Of a stretch of DNA of 64,000 nt, positions 1 to 9,472 are shown one piece after another. The notes under the pieces are model-generated. The model was not told the origin of the DNA, did not search any database, and was given only the letters and a program-made list of their open reading frames with translations. Source of the DNA: Lophium mytilinum (taxonomy: Eukaryota; Ascomycota; Dothideomycetes; Mytilinidiales; Mytilinidiaceae); assembly GCA_010093605.1 (NCBI GenBank), contig MU004183.1:620001-684000 (forward strand), given 5' to 3'. The first letter of the stretch is position 1, and every line of letters begins with the position of its first letter. A program made the position numbers and the translations under genes.

Positions 1-2144
1 TCAAATAAAAGGATAGTAAGTCAACAAACGTACTTTTGAAACCGCGACTTGGAACGTCAGAGCCGTTATCGGGTGCGCGGTATTATTTGATATCTTGCTC
101 TTGATCAGAATTACGTCGTCGCTTTCCCGCGCTACGTTGAAGGCAATTTTCACTTGTGTGTTGCTAACGACTATGTCTTTTGAAAGATCTGGGACAGCAG
201 ATGCGAACGTCCATTCATCGTCATCATTTGCGGGCGCCGGCGCTGCAACCTTAGGTTGAGAAACTGGAGCGGAGGGGGTTCCGAGGCCAAGGAGGTCATT
301 TGTAGCAGAGGGTGTGACGGAGGGCTTAATGGACTGCTGGAATTGAAACGGAGAGTTTTGCCGGGGTGCTGGCGAGGAGAGGGCGGCGAAAGGATCGGCG
401 GCTGATTGACGGGGAGGTGGTTGCTGTGGTTGTGTGATATGGGGTTGTGAGTAGAAGGATGGAGGGGACATGGGCGGTGGAGGTGGTTGTGAGCTGCTGA
501 TCGAGCCGAAAGGGTCGTAGTTCGGCTGCGGTATTGAGTACTGCGGCTGCTGTGGTTGTGGTGGTGCTGGACTCGATACTCCGGATGAAAAGCCAGAAAG
601 CCCTGAAGGAGTTAGCAAAAGACATTGAGAGAAAAGGCTGAACCCTACCAGCACCGTTGGAGGAACCCAGTGATATGCCTCCAGTCTGACCAGAATAGTC
701 TCCCCCTATTGACAGTCCGAGAAGGTCGTCTTCTAGATGATTGCCTGTAGGAGCTTTTTGTGATGACGAAGATGTGGTTTGTGCGTCTGGTGTGTCCTCG
801 GGACCTCCAAAGTCGATCAGAGACAGCTCATTATCGGGCCCCTTCGATACTCCTGCTCCGCTGGTCCCTAATGTTCCCCTGGGTATCTTTGCTGCGCCTT
901 CAATATCACCCTTTTTGATCAATCTGTATCGTTCTATCGTCCGGTGAATGCTATCGTTGATCTCAAACAGCTTTGCGACGGCTTCGTGGTCGTCCGATTC
1001 CTCTTCGCACATCTTCTGAATCTTCGGCTGCGCGCTTGCCAATGCATTCGCGAGTTCCTGGTGATTCGATCAGTCTTTGGCATCCTAGTATGAGTTCGGC
1101 GTGCGTACCTCAAAAACATCACCCTCTTTTATCTGATCTCCTTCCTTGTAGCCTTGTAGCATCTCTTCGAGTAGCTTGGCCTTCTGCTGTATCTTGCCTA
1201 CTTCCTCAGCAGCTTTCGCTCGATAGTCTGTCTTGTTTCTTGTATCATATCCCGCCATAACCTTCATAAGCTTGTTGGCCTCCTGCAAATCGTGTGGACC
1301 CCCTCGTCGAATGAGTTCCTGTAGTTTCGCCGATTGCGCCGCCCTTTCTTCCTCCTCCATTTCATCTGCGGACCTCAGATTCTGCATTTAAATCAGCTTA
1401 TGCACCTTTCAGCGTCTATGAAACGGGTCTTCCTACATCGCTCGGATTCAGCACCGCGGCATCCTCTCTCCGCACCTCCGGAAACACGTAGCCCTTATAG
1501 CTCAGCAGCCGGTGCATATCCCGAATAAACCCCAGGTCTTCTTTATGCCGCGACGTCTGGCATATTGTTTGTCGCCACTCCTCAATCAGCTCGAGGATCT
1601 TTGCCTGCACCCGCGACGCATGCACCGGCGGCCGCTCGGGGAAGCGCCGGACGAGCTCATTGAGGAATTCCTTCGTGCTTATCTGGAGGTGGAATGGATA
1701 GCCGCAGTTTTTGACGCATATATCGAGGAGCTGGGACGGAGGTCAGCGATTGGCTCCCGAAGAATTGGAATCAGGCAGCCTTACGTTGAGCGCGAGAATG
1801 GACACGTTTTGGTTGCGGTGGTTGATATAGTGGACGATCGCAACGGCGGCTTCCCGGGGCCTATCGAGTTTTTTTAGAGGATGCAACGAGGTTATAATTG
1901 AGGCCTGGGGATCCTTACGCATTGCCCTTCTTCGCGTTAATTAGGTCCGAGATCTCGAGGTTGAGGGCAAGGTTTGGCTCGAAGTTTTGGGGATCGCAGG
2001 CATTTACTAGATGGGATCGCAGGGTCAGCTTCTTGCAGACTTTGCGCAGGGTATCTCGAGGTCGCTCGGGAACGTACATATGTAGCGCTGAAGAGGAGTT
2101 GTTGGAGGCTCACCGAAACCGCTAAAGCGGTCTCTGGTGGCCAT
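1..2144 (-). CDS. GGA: GGA-type clathrin adaptor (VHS-GAT-GAE), 3' end cut by window edge
   Basis: Monomeric clathrin adaptor of the trans-Golgi network that binds Arf, ubiquitin and cargo for Golgi-to-endosome transport. Exons on the minus strand, by splice signals and phase: 2144-2078, 2006-1919, 1860-1785, 1730-1437, 1381-1109, 1057-649, 602-34; a donor GTACGT follows at 33, so the last exon lies beyond the edge. The start ATG at 2144 gives MATRDRFSGFGEPP, joining through an intron to the VHS signature NACDPQNFEPNLALNLEI and later PREAAVAIVHYINHRNQN. A GAT-like helical region follows (EEEERAAQSAKLQELIRRGG, CEEESDDHEAVAKLFEIN), then an acidic hinge with a clathrin-box-like LLGL, a long Pro/Gln-rich linker and the first part of the GAE ear (DEWTFASAVPDLSKDIVV). 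Domain order is standard for fungal GGAs; the family call is firm, the exon ends are inferred. Confidence 0.9.
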
Positions 2145-2667
2145 ACGAGCTGACGCAGCCTCCAGGTTGGCGGTCGGAACTTTTAGTCAAAAGAGGAGGA
2201 TATTGGGGGCCCGTAGAAGAGCTATCGAACTGGTTATATGCGTCCCGGGCCGGGTGGAGTGAATGAAATGCGGCGATGAAGTGGAGGTTGTTGGTGGGGG
2301 TACACTGCCCGCCTTTGCGCACCGGGCATAAATCTTGAAATCGTCAGTCTGCCAAGCTCAGTCGGCAACACCATTGATTCTACCTAGCACTGTTTCGTAT
2401 TTAATTGGTCACCTCGGTTGCAACTTTTTAGGAGACTTGTATGATCAACTTTGAGAACTCCATTCATCTTTAGTAAGGCTATATCTGTCATTTGTACTTC
2501 GGCCAATCAGAGGCTGCTAAGTCAGATATTGCCTACGTAGTCCAATTCGCTAATAGTTTACAGTATTCAATAGCATGTCCTCAGGGAGTAGTGAATGAGT
2601 AGAGGTGGATCATTGCGCTAGCGCTGCATTGCCTCTTCCTAGGGCCCGCGTAGAATCATCAGCAGTC
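2145..2667. other. Intergenic: GGA 5' region and DHCR24-like 3' region
   Basis: About 520 bp between the GGA start and the stop of the next minus-strand gene. It must contain the GGA promoter. I see no credible gene, repeat or strong regulatory motif. Confidence 0.6.
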
Positions 2668-4089
2668 TTACCCATTCGACCACAGCGACTTCCTCCCAAA
2701 ACACCATCCCAGAAGACTAGAGTTTTTACATTTTCTGATCTTGCCCCTTGCCCTGACTTTTTCGTAGACATTCAGGAGTAGTCCCGCATGATTCTTTTCC
2801 CTCAACTCGTTGTACTTTCCCAGATCATGGATCTTCCAAAATTCCTCTTCAGTACAGAAGACAGGCGGATAGAGCCACTTCAGACCACCAAGCTCCCCTA
2901 TCCGGCTCTCAATATGTTGACTCATGGTCTTGAATCTGTCGTATTCCATAAGAGTATCATCCGGACATCCTCGGATGCCAATGTTGATAAGTATGTCGGC
3001 GGACTGAGGATGTTGCTGCATGATCGAGATCGAGTTCACTCGCACTGGACAGAGCCAGAGCGGGTATATTTGGACCCTGTCTTCCAAGTAATGTATGAAT
3101 TTGTCTGCGTTCTCAATAGGGAGCACTGCATCTTGAATGATCAGGTGCTGAGTGTGGCCTGCTTTATGCAAGGCTGTGACGATCCTGTCTGCGCGCAACC
3201 ATGGACTAATCAGCTTTTTTGTTACGCTGTTGCACGGAAAGATCCCAAGCGCGAGCTTTCCTAGCCAGTACGCTCCACAGTCATAGCGAAAGAGATAGTC
3301 TGCGATCGGTAAGATCTCAGTGTATGTAGGAGAATTCCAGGTCTCAATCGGGCGAGTGGCGGCGTGAAGATAAAACCATGAATCTTTCCTTGGACTGGTT
3401 TTACGTGGGCTCTCGTCCGTCATTCGGCCCTGTACGATGACAGCGTAAATGGGCGAAGGAGGCTTGAAGATCATACCGTCAACAAACTCGTATTTGGGAT
3501 TTCCTATGGCCTTCTGGCACGCAGCGATCGTTTCATCACGTCCTCCAGAATCAGGGATGAGCGAATAGGTTATCTCGATCCGTTCCATGGCTGGCATCAG
3601 GCTGACCTCTAGCAATGTCACAATCCCGAAAGTACCCAGACCACCTGCGAGCCCCGAAAAAAGCTCCTGATGTTCTTCGCAAGACACCTTGACCCGATCG
3701 CCGTTTCCAAGCACTACTTCGACGCGTGTGACTGATTGGCTGAAATACCCGGACTTGTATGAGCTGCTCTCCGCAGCTATACCTGAAAAGGCACCTCCCA
3801 CAGTGATACTGCGAAAGGATGGGACCACGATGGGTATGAGCCGGTACTTGAGCGTCTCTTTGACTAGCTGGCCCATCGATACGTTAGGTTCTACCACGGC
3901 GCAGTTCCTCATGGTGTTGATTGCAAGTATATGGCGAAGATGGGTAATGTCGATCATAGTCCTGGAATTATACCCAGAGCTATGAGTATTGTAGGATGAT
4001 CCATGGTACATCCTAAAAGGTTTCTTTGCGCGGTGGAAGTCTCTGACACGTTTGGCAATCTCGCGTACTTCAAATTTGTGCGTGTCCAT
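2668..4089 (-). CDS. DHCR24: DHCR24-like FAD-dependent oxidoreductase (delta24-sterol reductase family)
   Basis: Single-exon protein of 473 aa. The FAD-binding PCMH-type fold covers roughly residues 20-190 (NVSMGQLVKETL, TVGGAFSGIAAESSSYKSG, GGLGTFGIVTLLEVSLMP). The rest follows delta24-sterol reductases in order: FVDGMIFKPP, the aromatic stretch SWFYLHAATRPIETW, IADYLFRYDCGAYWLG, QDAVLPIENADKFIHYLEDR with YPLWLCPVR, and the end EEFWKIHDLGKYNELREK. Animal and plant DHCR24/DWF1 have an N-terminal membrane anchor; this protein starts almost at the FAD domain and has no obvious transmembrane helix. The last 20 or so residues (RKCKNSSLLGWCFGRKS) match nothing I know. Family assignment is good; the substrate is unknown, because ergosterol synthesis does not use C24 reduction of the animal type. 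A nucleoside or small-molecule oxidase role cannot be excluded. Confidence 0.8.
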   Translation of the reverse strand: MDTHKFEVREIAKRVRDFHRAKKPFRMYHGSSYNTHSSGYNSRTMIDITHLRHILAINTMRNCAVVEPNVSMGQLVKETLKYRLIPIVVPSFRSITVGGAFSGIAAESSSYKSGYFSQSVTRVEVVLGNGDRVKVSCEEHQELFSGLAGGLGTFGIVTLLEVSLMPAMERIEITYSLIPDSGGRDETIAACQKAIGNPKYEFVDGMIFKPPSPIYAVIVQGRMTDESPRKTSPRKDSWFYLHAATRPIETWNSPTYTEILPIADYLFRYDCGAYWLGKLALGIFPCNSVTKKLISPWLRADRIVTALHKAGHTQHLIIQDAVLPIENADKFIHYLEDRVQIYPLWLCPVRVNSISIMQQHPQSADILINIGIRGCPDDTLMEYDRFKTMSQHIESRIGELGGLKWLYPPVFCTEEEFWKIHDLGKYNELREKNHAGLLLNVYEKVRARGKIRKCKNSSLLGWCFGRKSLWSNG

Positions 4090-4835
4090 AGGTAGCGGTC
4101 AATCTCATAGTCTGATATTACGAGATGGGTTAAGATAAGTAATTTGGAAAGTATTCGAGCGTCAGAGTGACTCCCAGCAGATAAAGCGTATTTCTCGAAG
4201 AGCTGGCAGCCACGGCCAAGCACATTCTGCTCCCGTGGAGGTATTGCCTTTATATGCGCCCGGCACTGCGTTCAGCTATACATCAACTTGACAGGGACGT
4301 CATTATAGCATTTGAGGAAAGTTGATCTGGAAAAGAATTGATGATGGGTTCGGGAAGAAGCGCTGCGTTCATGATGTGATACATGGAAGGGTTTTCTTTG
4401 TCTACTTTAAGGAAGTACGGAATGAAGTTGCGCCTAGCTAAAGAGCTACTCTATCCCGTGCCCTCAAGCCGTGCTAAAATAGATCTTAGCTCAATTCTAA
4501 GTTCGTTATCTGAATTCGATTGGCCTACTAGGATTCGTTGTGAGGGGTGAATATGAGGTTTCCCGTGATGAACTGCTTCAAGGTCCAGTACACCAGCTTC
4601 GCTAGTTTGAGATCGAGCTAGACTAGTCTCAGCTAATGATTCAATCGTGGCTTTCTCATCGAGTGGTGAAGCTGGTTGAGGACAGAGAAGGGGCATGAGG
4701 TTTGGAAGAGGTCACAACAAATTAGTACGTGATCGTCACTAGCGGGGTACTTCGCATTTGGCACCGCGACGGGTTTATGAAGTTCTGTCTGCAACACCAG
4801 TTTAACTAACTATCTACCCCACCACAGCTACGATC
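4090..4835. other. Intergenic, divergent promoters
   Basis: About 750 bp between the DHCR24-like start (minus) and TSR3 (plus). An 81-codon open frame at 4451-4696 (minus, ATG start) has no recognisable domain and no sign of being a gene. No repeats seen. Confidence 0.5.
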
Positions 4836-6110
4836 ATGGTCCGACACAAGAAAGACGGCTTCTCCTCTCGCGGGAAGAAATACTCTAATGCTCCGCGTCC
4901 CCGAGGACCAGCCCGCAACGGCGAGGATGGCGAGGACAGCGAAGCCGCCACCAAGTCGAAACCCCAATTTAAGGCTGCCTGCTGGGACCTAGGACACTGC
5001 GACCCGAAGAGATGCTCAGGCAAGAGGCTCATGCGTTTGGGCATGATGCGGGAACTTCACGTCGGACAAAAGTTTGCTGGAGTCGTCGTTTCGTGAGTCT
5101 AAATATGGCATTGATCATCACAGCATGCTGACTTCCACAGACCCAAGGCGAAGAAGGTCGTATCAGGCGCGGATAAAGAGCTACTGGAGCAATATGGTGC
5201 AGCTGTGGTTGAAGCGTCGTGGAACAGGATAGACGAGGTTCCCTTTGGGAGGATAGGCGGAAAGTGCGAGAGATTGTGTAAGCAGATCCTCAATGCTGGA
5301 ATCATTCTCCGGGTCTAACATGTTGAAGTACCATATCTAGTTGCAGCAAACCCTACAAACTACGGACGACCCTGGCGGCTCAACTGTGTCGAAGCCCTGG
5401 CAGCTTGCTTTTACATCTGCGGACATGCTGAGTGGGCGGAGGAGATATTATCGACCTTTTCGTATGGAGAAGGTTTTCTGGAGATCAATGGGGCGTTACT
5501 GAAACGCTATGCTGCGTGTAACTCGGAGGAAGAGATCAAGAAGTGCGAAGAGGTCTGGCTGGAGAAAATTGAGCGGGAGTATTCAGCAAGCCGGGTTGAC
5601 AACGATGGTGGCAAGGAAGATGCCTGGAAAGGCGGTAACATGAATCGTCGACAGCTGGAAGATTCAGAAAATGAAGACGATGACGAAGACGATGAAGAGG
5701 CCCCTCAACTGAAAGAGAAGAACAGGGCTGTAAACGGGGAGGAAGATGATGATGGCGACGAGCCCGACGACCGAGACCCATACGCCATGCCCGAGTCCTC
5801 AGACGACGAGGAAGAGATGGCGGAGCTTCGACGTCGAGTATTGATGTCTAAGCCGTTCGCCAATCCTTCCCTCGCGGAGGGTGACAAGAAAGCGCCCGAG
5901 AAGGTTACGAGACAGGATCCGTTGCCCAAAGCTGAGAATGATGACAAGTCTGAATCCGGATCTGACGATGAGGAGTTCGACATCATTATAAAGGCTACCC
6001 CGGTGACGGACAGAGCAGGCATCACTGCAAAGCAGAGGCTGAAGACACAAGACAAGAAACCGAGCGCCACCTTTAACAGCGCCTCTTTGGGTGCTCCTAG
6101 CAATTGGTAG
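4836..6110 (+). CDS. TSR3: 18S rRNA aminocarboxypropyltransferase Tsr3
   Basis: Transfers the 3-amino-3-carboxypropyl group of S-adenosylmethionine to the hypermodified m1-acp3-pseudouridine of 18S rRNA, a late cytoplasmic step of 40S maturation. Exons 4836-5092, 5141-5277 and 5329-6110 give 391 aa. The first exon holds the RLI-like N-terminus with WDLGHCDPKRCSGKRLMR. The second join restores RLLPYLVAANPTNYGRPW, followed by LNCVEALAACFYICGHAEWA and FSYGEGFLEINGALLKRYAAC, all diagnostic. The tail (from about residue 230) is acidic and disordered (SENEDDDEDDEEAPQ, SDDEEEMAELRRR), as in other fungal Tsr3 proteins. Both introns are about 50 bp with GTGAGT and GTAAGC donors. Confident. Confidence 0.93.
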
Positions 6111-6376
6111 GCTACTATTGTATACGCTTTGGCATTTCAACATCTCGCGATACGGTACGAGTGCTTGTCTCACTACAAAAGGTCTGCCTGATCGCGAAAC
6201 TCGGGTGAGCAAATGAGATGCAGGCCCCGCAACCCCGTTGGTGCAGTGTCAATGGAACATTCATCTGCTCTTCTGGCTGTAGCATGGCTACCACCTATCT
6301 AAAAATGCAGTTTTAGCTGCATGTAGCGACTAATGACAAAGAAAGTGCCTCCGATTCTGGCGGTGAAGCTCAGCCT

Positions 6377-6917
6377 CGGTCCGCTAAAGGGCCACCTTCT
6401 TCAGCCCCATAGCCATCTCGGCGCATGCGGTGGTCTAGCGCGAATATCAAGCCACAGGTAATTACGTAGAACAGGTGGGAATGGAACCGAAAAGCCCTTC
6501 CTAGGCTGAATCTTACCGAAACTGAGCTTAGTCTGCTAGAAAGCATGCTCTACGTAGGAGTATTAAACGTCCGGTTTATGGCACCGTGCGCGGAAGCTTC
6601 AACGCATGATTACCACACCACTCAACCTTGAAAGATATAATGTTTTTGAACATTAATGAAGCGCTAAGTCAAAGCTACACTTCAGTACATCTTCGAAAAT
6701 TATTGGTCAAATATTGGAGGAGTTCGACGTGATTAGTGTTGTTCTGCACGAGCCATAAACCGGACGTTTTATACTCCGACGTAGAGGCATGGTACCGCAA
6801 GCCGTTATCTTAGCCGAGTAACCTCTTTTCACAGCTGACCTAGTGGCTTGATATTCGCGCTAGGCCATCGCGTGCGCCGAGAGGCTGTACAGTGTGGCTT
6901 GCAGGTCGCCGACCCAC
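6377..6917. repeat. Fold-back (MITE-like) inverted repeat, about 0.54 kb
   Basis: Two pairs of matching inverted arms nest around an unrelated centre. Outer arms: 6413-6455 (core TCTAGCGCGAATATCAAGCC) pairs with 6843-6884. Inner arms: 6547-6590 (core AAACGTCCGGTTTATGGC) pairs with 6746-6788. Weaker similarity links the intervening pieces and extends outward to about 6377 and 6917. The left arm carries about 36 extra bases. There is no coding capacity and I could not define a target-site duplication. It resembles a decayed MITE or fold-back element. Confidence 0.7.
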
Positions 6918-7195
6918 AGAGCGCCGACCGCCCTTCACCTCCGCTGCCACCCTACCTAGGTACCATCGTGACTCTGTCCCCTAAGTGGTGCTGCGGCTGA
7001 TGGCGTTCTCCTAACCATAGTAAACTCATCATGTGACCCCGTATGCTTTGTTAGCTTCTCTCCATGCCACGTTCGGAGAGAGCTGAGTAAAGACATGGCA
7101 AGTGTACGAGCTACTGCGATCTATTGCCATAGCTGCGGTTCATCGCCATATTCTGAATTTAGAAGTTTGGATAGCGCCTCGAGGCGTCAGATATG

Positions 7196-7203
7196 TATAT
7201 AAG
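7196..7203 (+). promoter_or_regulatory. TATA box of the small secreted-protein gene
   Basis: TATATAAG lies 156 bp upstream of the ATG at 7359. It is followed by a C/T-rich leader with repeated CAA/TCA and no ATG immediately before the start, as in highly expressed fungal secreted-protein genes. Sequence match only. Confidence 0.5.
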
Positions 7204-7358
7204 AGTTCAGCAATCTCAACAGTCATATCATCACTACAATACCAACGTTCAATTCGCCTTTCACAGCCAAACCGTCGCAATCCTTTTCAACCCGCTCATA
7301 CATTCAACCTCCCGTCATTTCATCAATTTCTTCTTAGATCTCGTTCCATCCAGAAAAG

Positions 7359-7904
7359 ATGAAGTTCACCACCGCCGCCCTGGCCGCTATTGTTGCTTAT
7401 GCCTCAGCCGCACCCACAGACACGTTCATCTACCCCGACACGCTGTCTACATACCAAGTCTGGAGCGGTGCTGTGACATATGACGTCCAAACCGGCCAGA
7501 TCTTCAAGGACGGCAAAACTTCCGACATCACCACTCTCCTCACCTTTACATTCCCTGATGCAACGGCTGGCAAGACCTGCGAGTTCAACTTCGCTCTTAA
7601 TAACTGCCTCCACTGCAACCCAGGCTACCCTACTGGTACCACGCAATTCGACGCCTATACCGCCCTTGCGCCTGCGGATCACAGCACTAAGGATTGGCCA
7701 AGCGGAAATCTGAGGGATCAGTACGTTGGACGTTTAAAGGCGGTCAAGCCAGGCCTAGCCACACCTGTCGACGGATTCCCGGCGGCTGGACCTTTTCCAT
7801 GCCCAGCTGGCAAGACGTACGGCGGTGAGCTGGTTGGTGCTGGTGATCAGGTCAACATTCAGTGGGACGGTAAGGGCGAAGGTCCTTATTTCCGGGTCTA
7901 CTAG
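7359..7904 (+). CDS. Small secreted protein, cysteine-containing, unknown function
   Basis: Single exon, 181 aa. MKFTTAALAAIVAYASAAP is a clear signal peptide with cleavage near A17-A18. The mature part is about 163 aa, with Cys in TCEFNFALNNCLHCNPG and in FPCPAGK. The C-terminal CPAGKTYGGELVGAGDQVNI-QW pattern resembles the But2-like C-terminal domain found in secreted ascomycete proteins; that match is from memory and not certain. The start is preceded by AAAG and a TATA box 156 bp upstream. An extracellular or cell-wall role is inferred from the signal peptide. No enzymatic motif is visible. It could be an effector-type protein, but nothing here proves it. Confidence 0.8.
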   Translation: MKFTTAALAAIVAYASAAPTDTFIYPDTLSTYQVWSGAVTYDVQTGQIFKDGKTSDITTLLTFTFPDATAGKTCEFNFALNNCLHCNPGYPTGTTQFDAYTALAPADHSTKDWPSGNLRDQYVGRLKAVKPGLATPVDGFPAAGPFPCPAGKTYGGELVGAGDQVNIQWDGKGEGPYFRVY

Positions 7905-8214
7905 AGAATAGCCGGAGAGGCGACGAGATGAGAAGTTCATCAGCGTGGTCATTGTAAATAGTAAACGGCGTACGATTTCTTTGCATCACAACTCGGTATT
8001 GGGAGTTCTGTTTGGCATTCATAGCGGCATTGGAGGCACTGTAATTCACCCGTTGCGTTTTGGGTTCTCTGTAAATATCTGTTCACGTTGTGTCTCTTCC
8101 TATCATACAACTATCACTTCCGTCATAATCAATTTTCACCTTCTGTTGCGAGGTTACAGAGACAAGTTTTTCTCTTCTTCACCCATCAGGCAATCAATTC
8201 TAGAACGTGGCTTT
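7905..8214. other. Convergent intergenic region
   Basis: About 310 bp between the stops of the secreted-protein gene and the minus-strand monooxygenase; 3' UTRs only. Nothing else seen. Confidence 0.6.
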
Positions 8215-9472
8215 CTAAGCCACGTATCCACTTAATCTCCTGACATCTGTCGCAAAAGGCAGTGTCGACACTCCCGTCCCCGATTTCAAGGACTTTGGTA
8301 TTGGGTGTCTCTCTGGAAGCGACTCTACATCCGGATCTTGCAGAGCCCAGAAAGAAGCTTTCGAAAGCGGATCGACCACATTGCGAAAGTTGTCTCGACG
8401 CGCCTGAGCCCATGCATCCAGGACCTTCTCATTAGCTCCGTGCTGCAGATGCGAGACGAGTACGTCGGTAAGGCTAGCAGCATCTAGGATGCCGGATGCC
8501 AAGCCCATGCCTGCGTATGGGTTCGTGACTTGAGGAAGCGTTAGTCAAACATTCCGAAAACATATGAGGAAAGCTGATGAAAGGACAGAGCTTACGATGT
8601 GCCGCATCTCCAACCAGCAAAACGCGGCCCTTCCTCATCTTCTCCGCGCAAAGCTGATGTGCTCCAAAAGGCGCGCACCTTTCAACCTTATACTCGAGCG
8701 GCCGTGGCCCGGGAAACATGGCGTCGAACTTCTGCGGCAACACCTTTTCAATATCCGCAGTCGTATAGTTCTCCGGCACACCGAACGAAACTCGCCACAG
8801 CCCGTCCTCCGTGATGGGCCCAATTAGCCCGAAATTCTCTGGATCCGCCAGGAAGTTTCCCCCACTCCATCCATACGACTCAAATGGATAGTAGACATCC
8901 GTAGAGACGAGCTTGCGTGGCAGCGTCTCACCTTGCATTTCGAGACCCGCGAGCCGACGCGTAACGCTCTTCCCGCCATCTGCGCCAATGAGCCACGACG
9001 CTGTGAACTCGACAGCCGCTCCGGAGGCTGTCTCGGCGGTCACGTGTACCGTCTTGGGACTTTTCGTCAAGTTGATGTTCTTCGCCTTGTGTCCCATGAG
9101 CACTTTCGCGTTTTGCATGCTCCCCAGATGGTCTGTCAGAATCTCACAAAATCGCTGCTGCGGGACGGTCATAGGTCCAGTCGTGCTGGCTATTGCAGGG
9201 GAAGCCCCAATAATGGACTTGTCGGACCCGCGGCGGAACCAGATCTTGCCGTTCGTGAGGCCTTTAGCGGCTGTCTTGAGGTCGTCGTAGACGCCGGCTT
9301 TTTCGAACTCGGGGAAGACGGCGGGCATGTGGGTCATGGCTTTTGTGTCTGCGGGAATGGAGGAATGGGCCTCTAGAAGTGTAACAGAGATGTTGGATTG
9401 AGCTAGGCGGAGGGCGAGGAAGAGGCCAACGGGTCCTCCGCCAATGATTAGGATGGTGCTTTGGTGCGGCAT
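8215..9472 (-). CDS. FAD-dependent aromatic-type monooxygenase (PHBH/UbiH fold)
   Basis: Exons 9472-8596 and 8528-8215 give 396 aa. The N-terminal Rossmann motif ILIIGGGPVGLFLALRLAQS binds the FAD ADP moiety. The middle has the DG motif (WLIGADGGKSVTRRLAG), and GRVLLVGDAAHLTNPYAGMG is the GD motif that contacts flavin ribose; it is completed exactly by the intron join. This is the class A flavoprotein hydroxylase fold, acting on aromatic or polyketide-like substrates with NAD(P)H. No thioredoxin-like C-terminal domain of phenol hydroxylases is present. It has no biosynthetic neighbours, so the substrate is unknown. The + strand is C-rich across 8640-9100 and sharply G-rich from about 9230 to 9470, one of the skew switches described in the findings. 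Confidence 0.88.

Larger units (their letters stand above)
6111..7358. other. 1.25-kb intergenic region with fold-back repeat
   Basis: TSR3 3' flank, then the fold-back repeat at about 6377-6917, then the promoter and leader of the small secreted-protein gene with a TATA box at 7196. No gene found. Confidence 0.6.

Noticed and set aside
4451-4696. 81-codon open frame (minus) with an ATG start upstream of TSR3
   Set aside because: No recognisable domain, no homology known to me, no promoter or intron signal; kept only as a note.
8215-9472. Secondary-metabolite cluster suggested by an FAD monooxygenase and, far away, an MDR reductase
   Set aside because: The two genes are 43 kb apart with housekeeping genes between; no polyketide synthase, peptide synthetase, terpene cyclase or dedicated transporter in the window.
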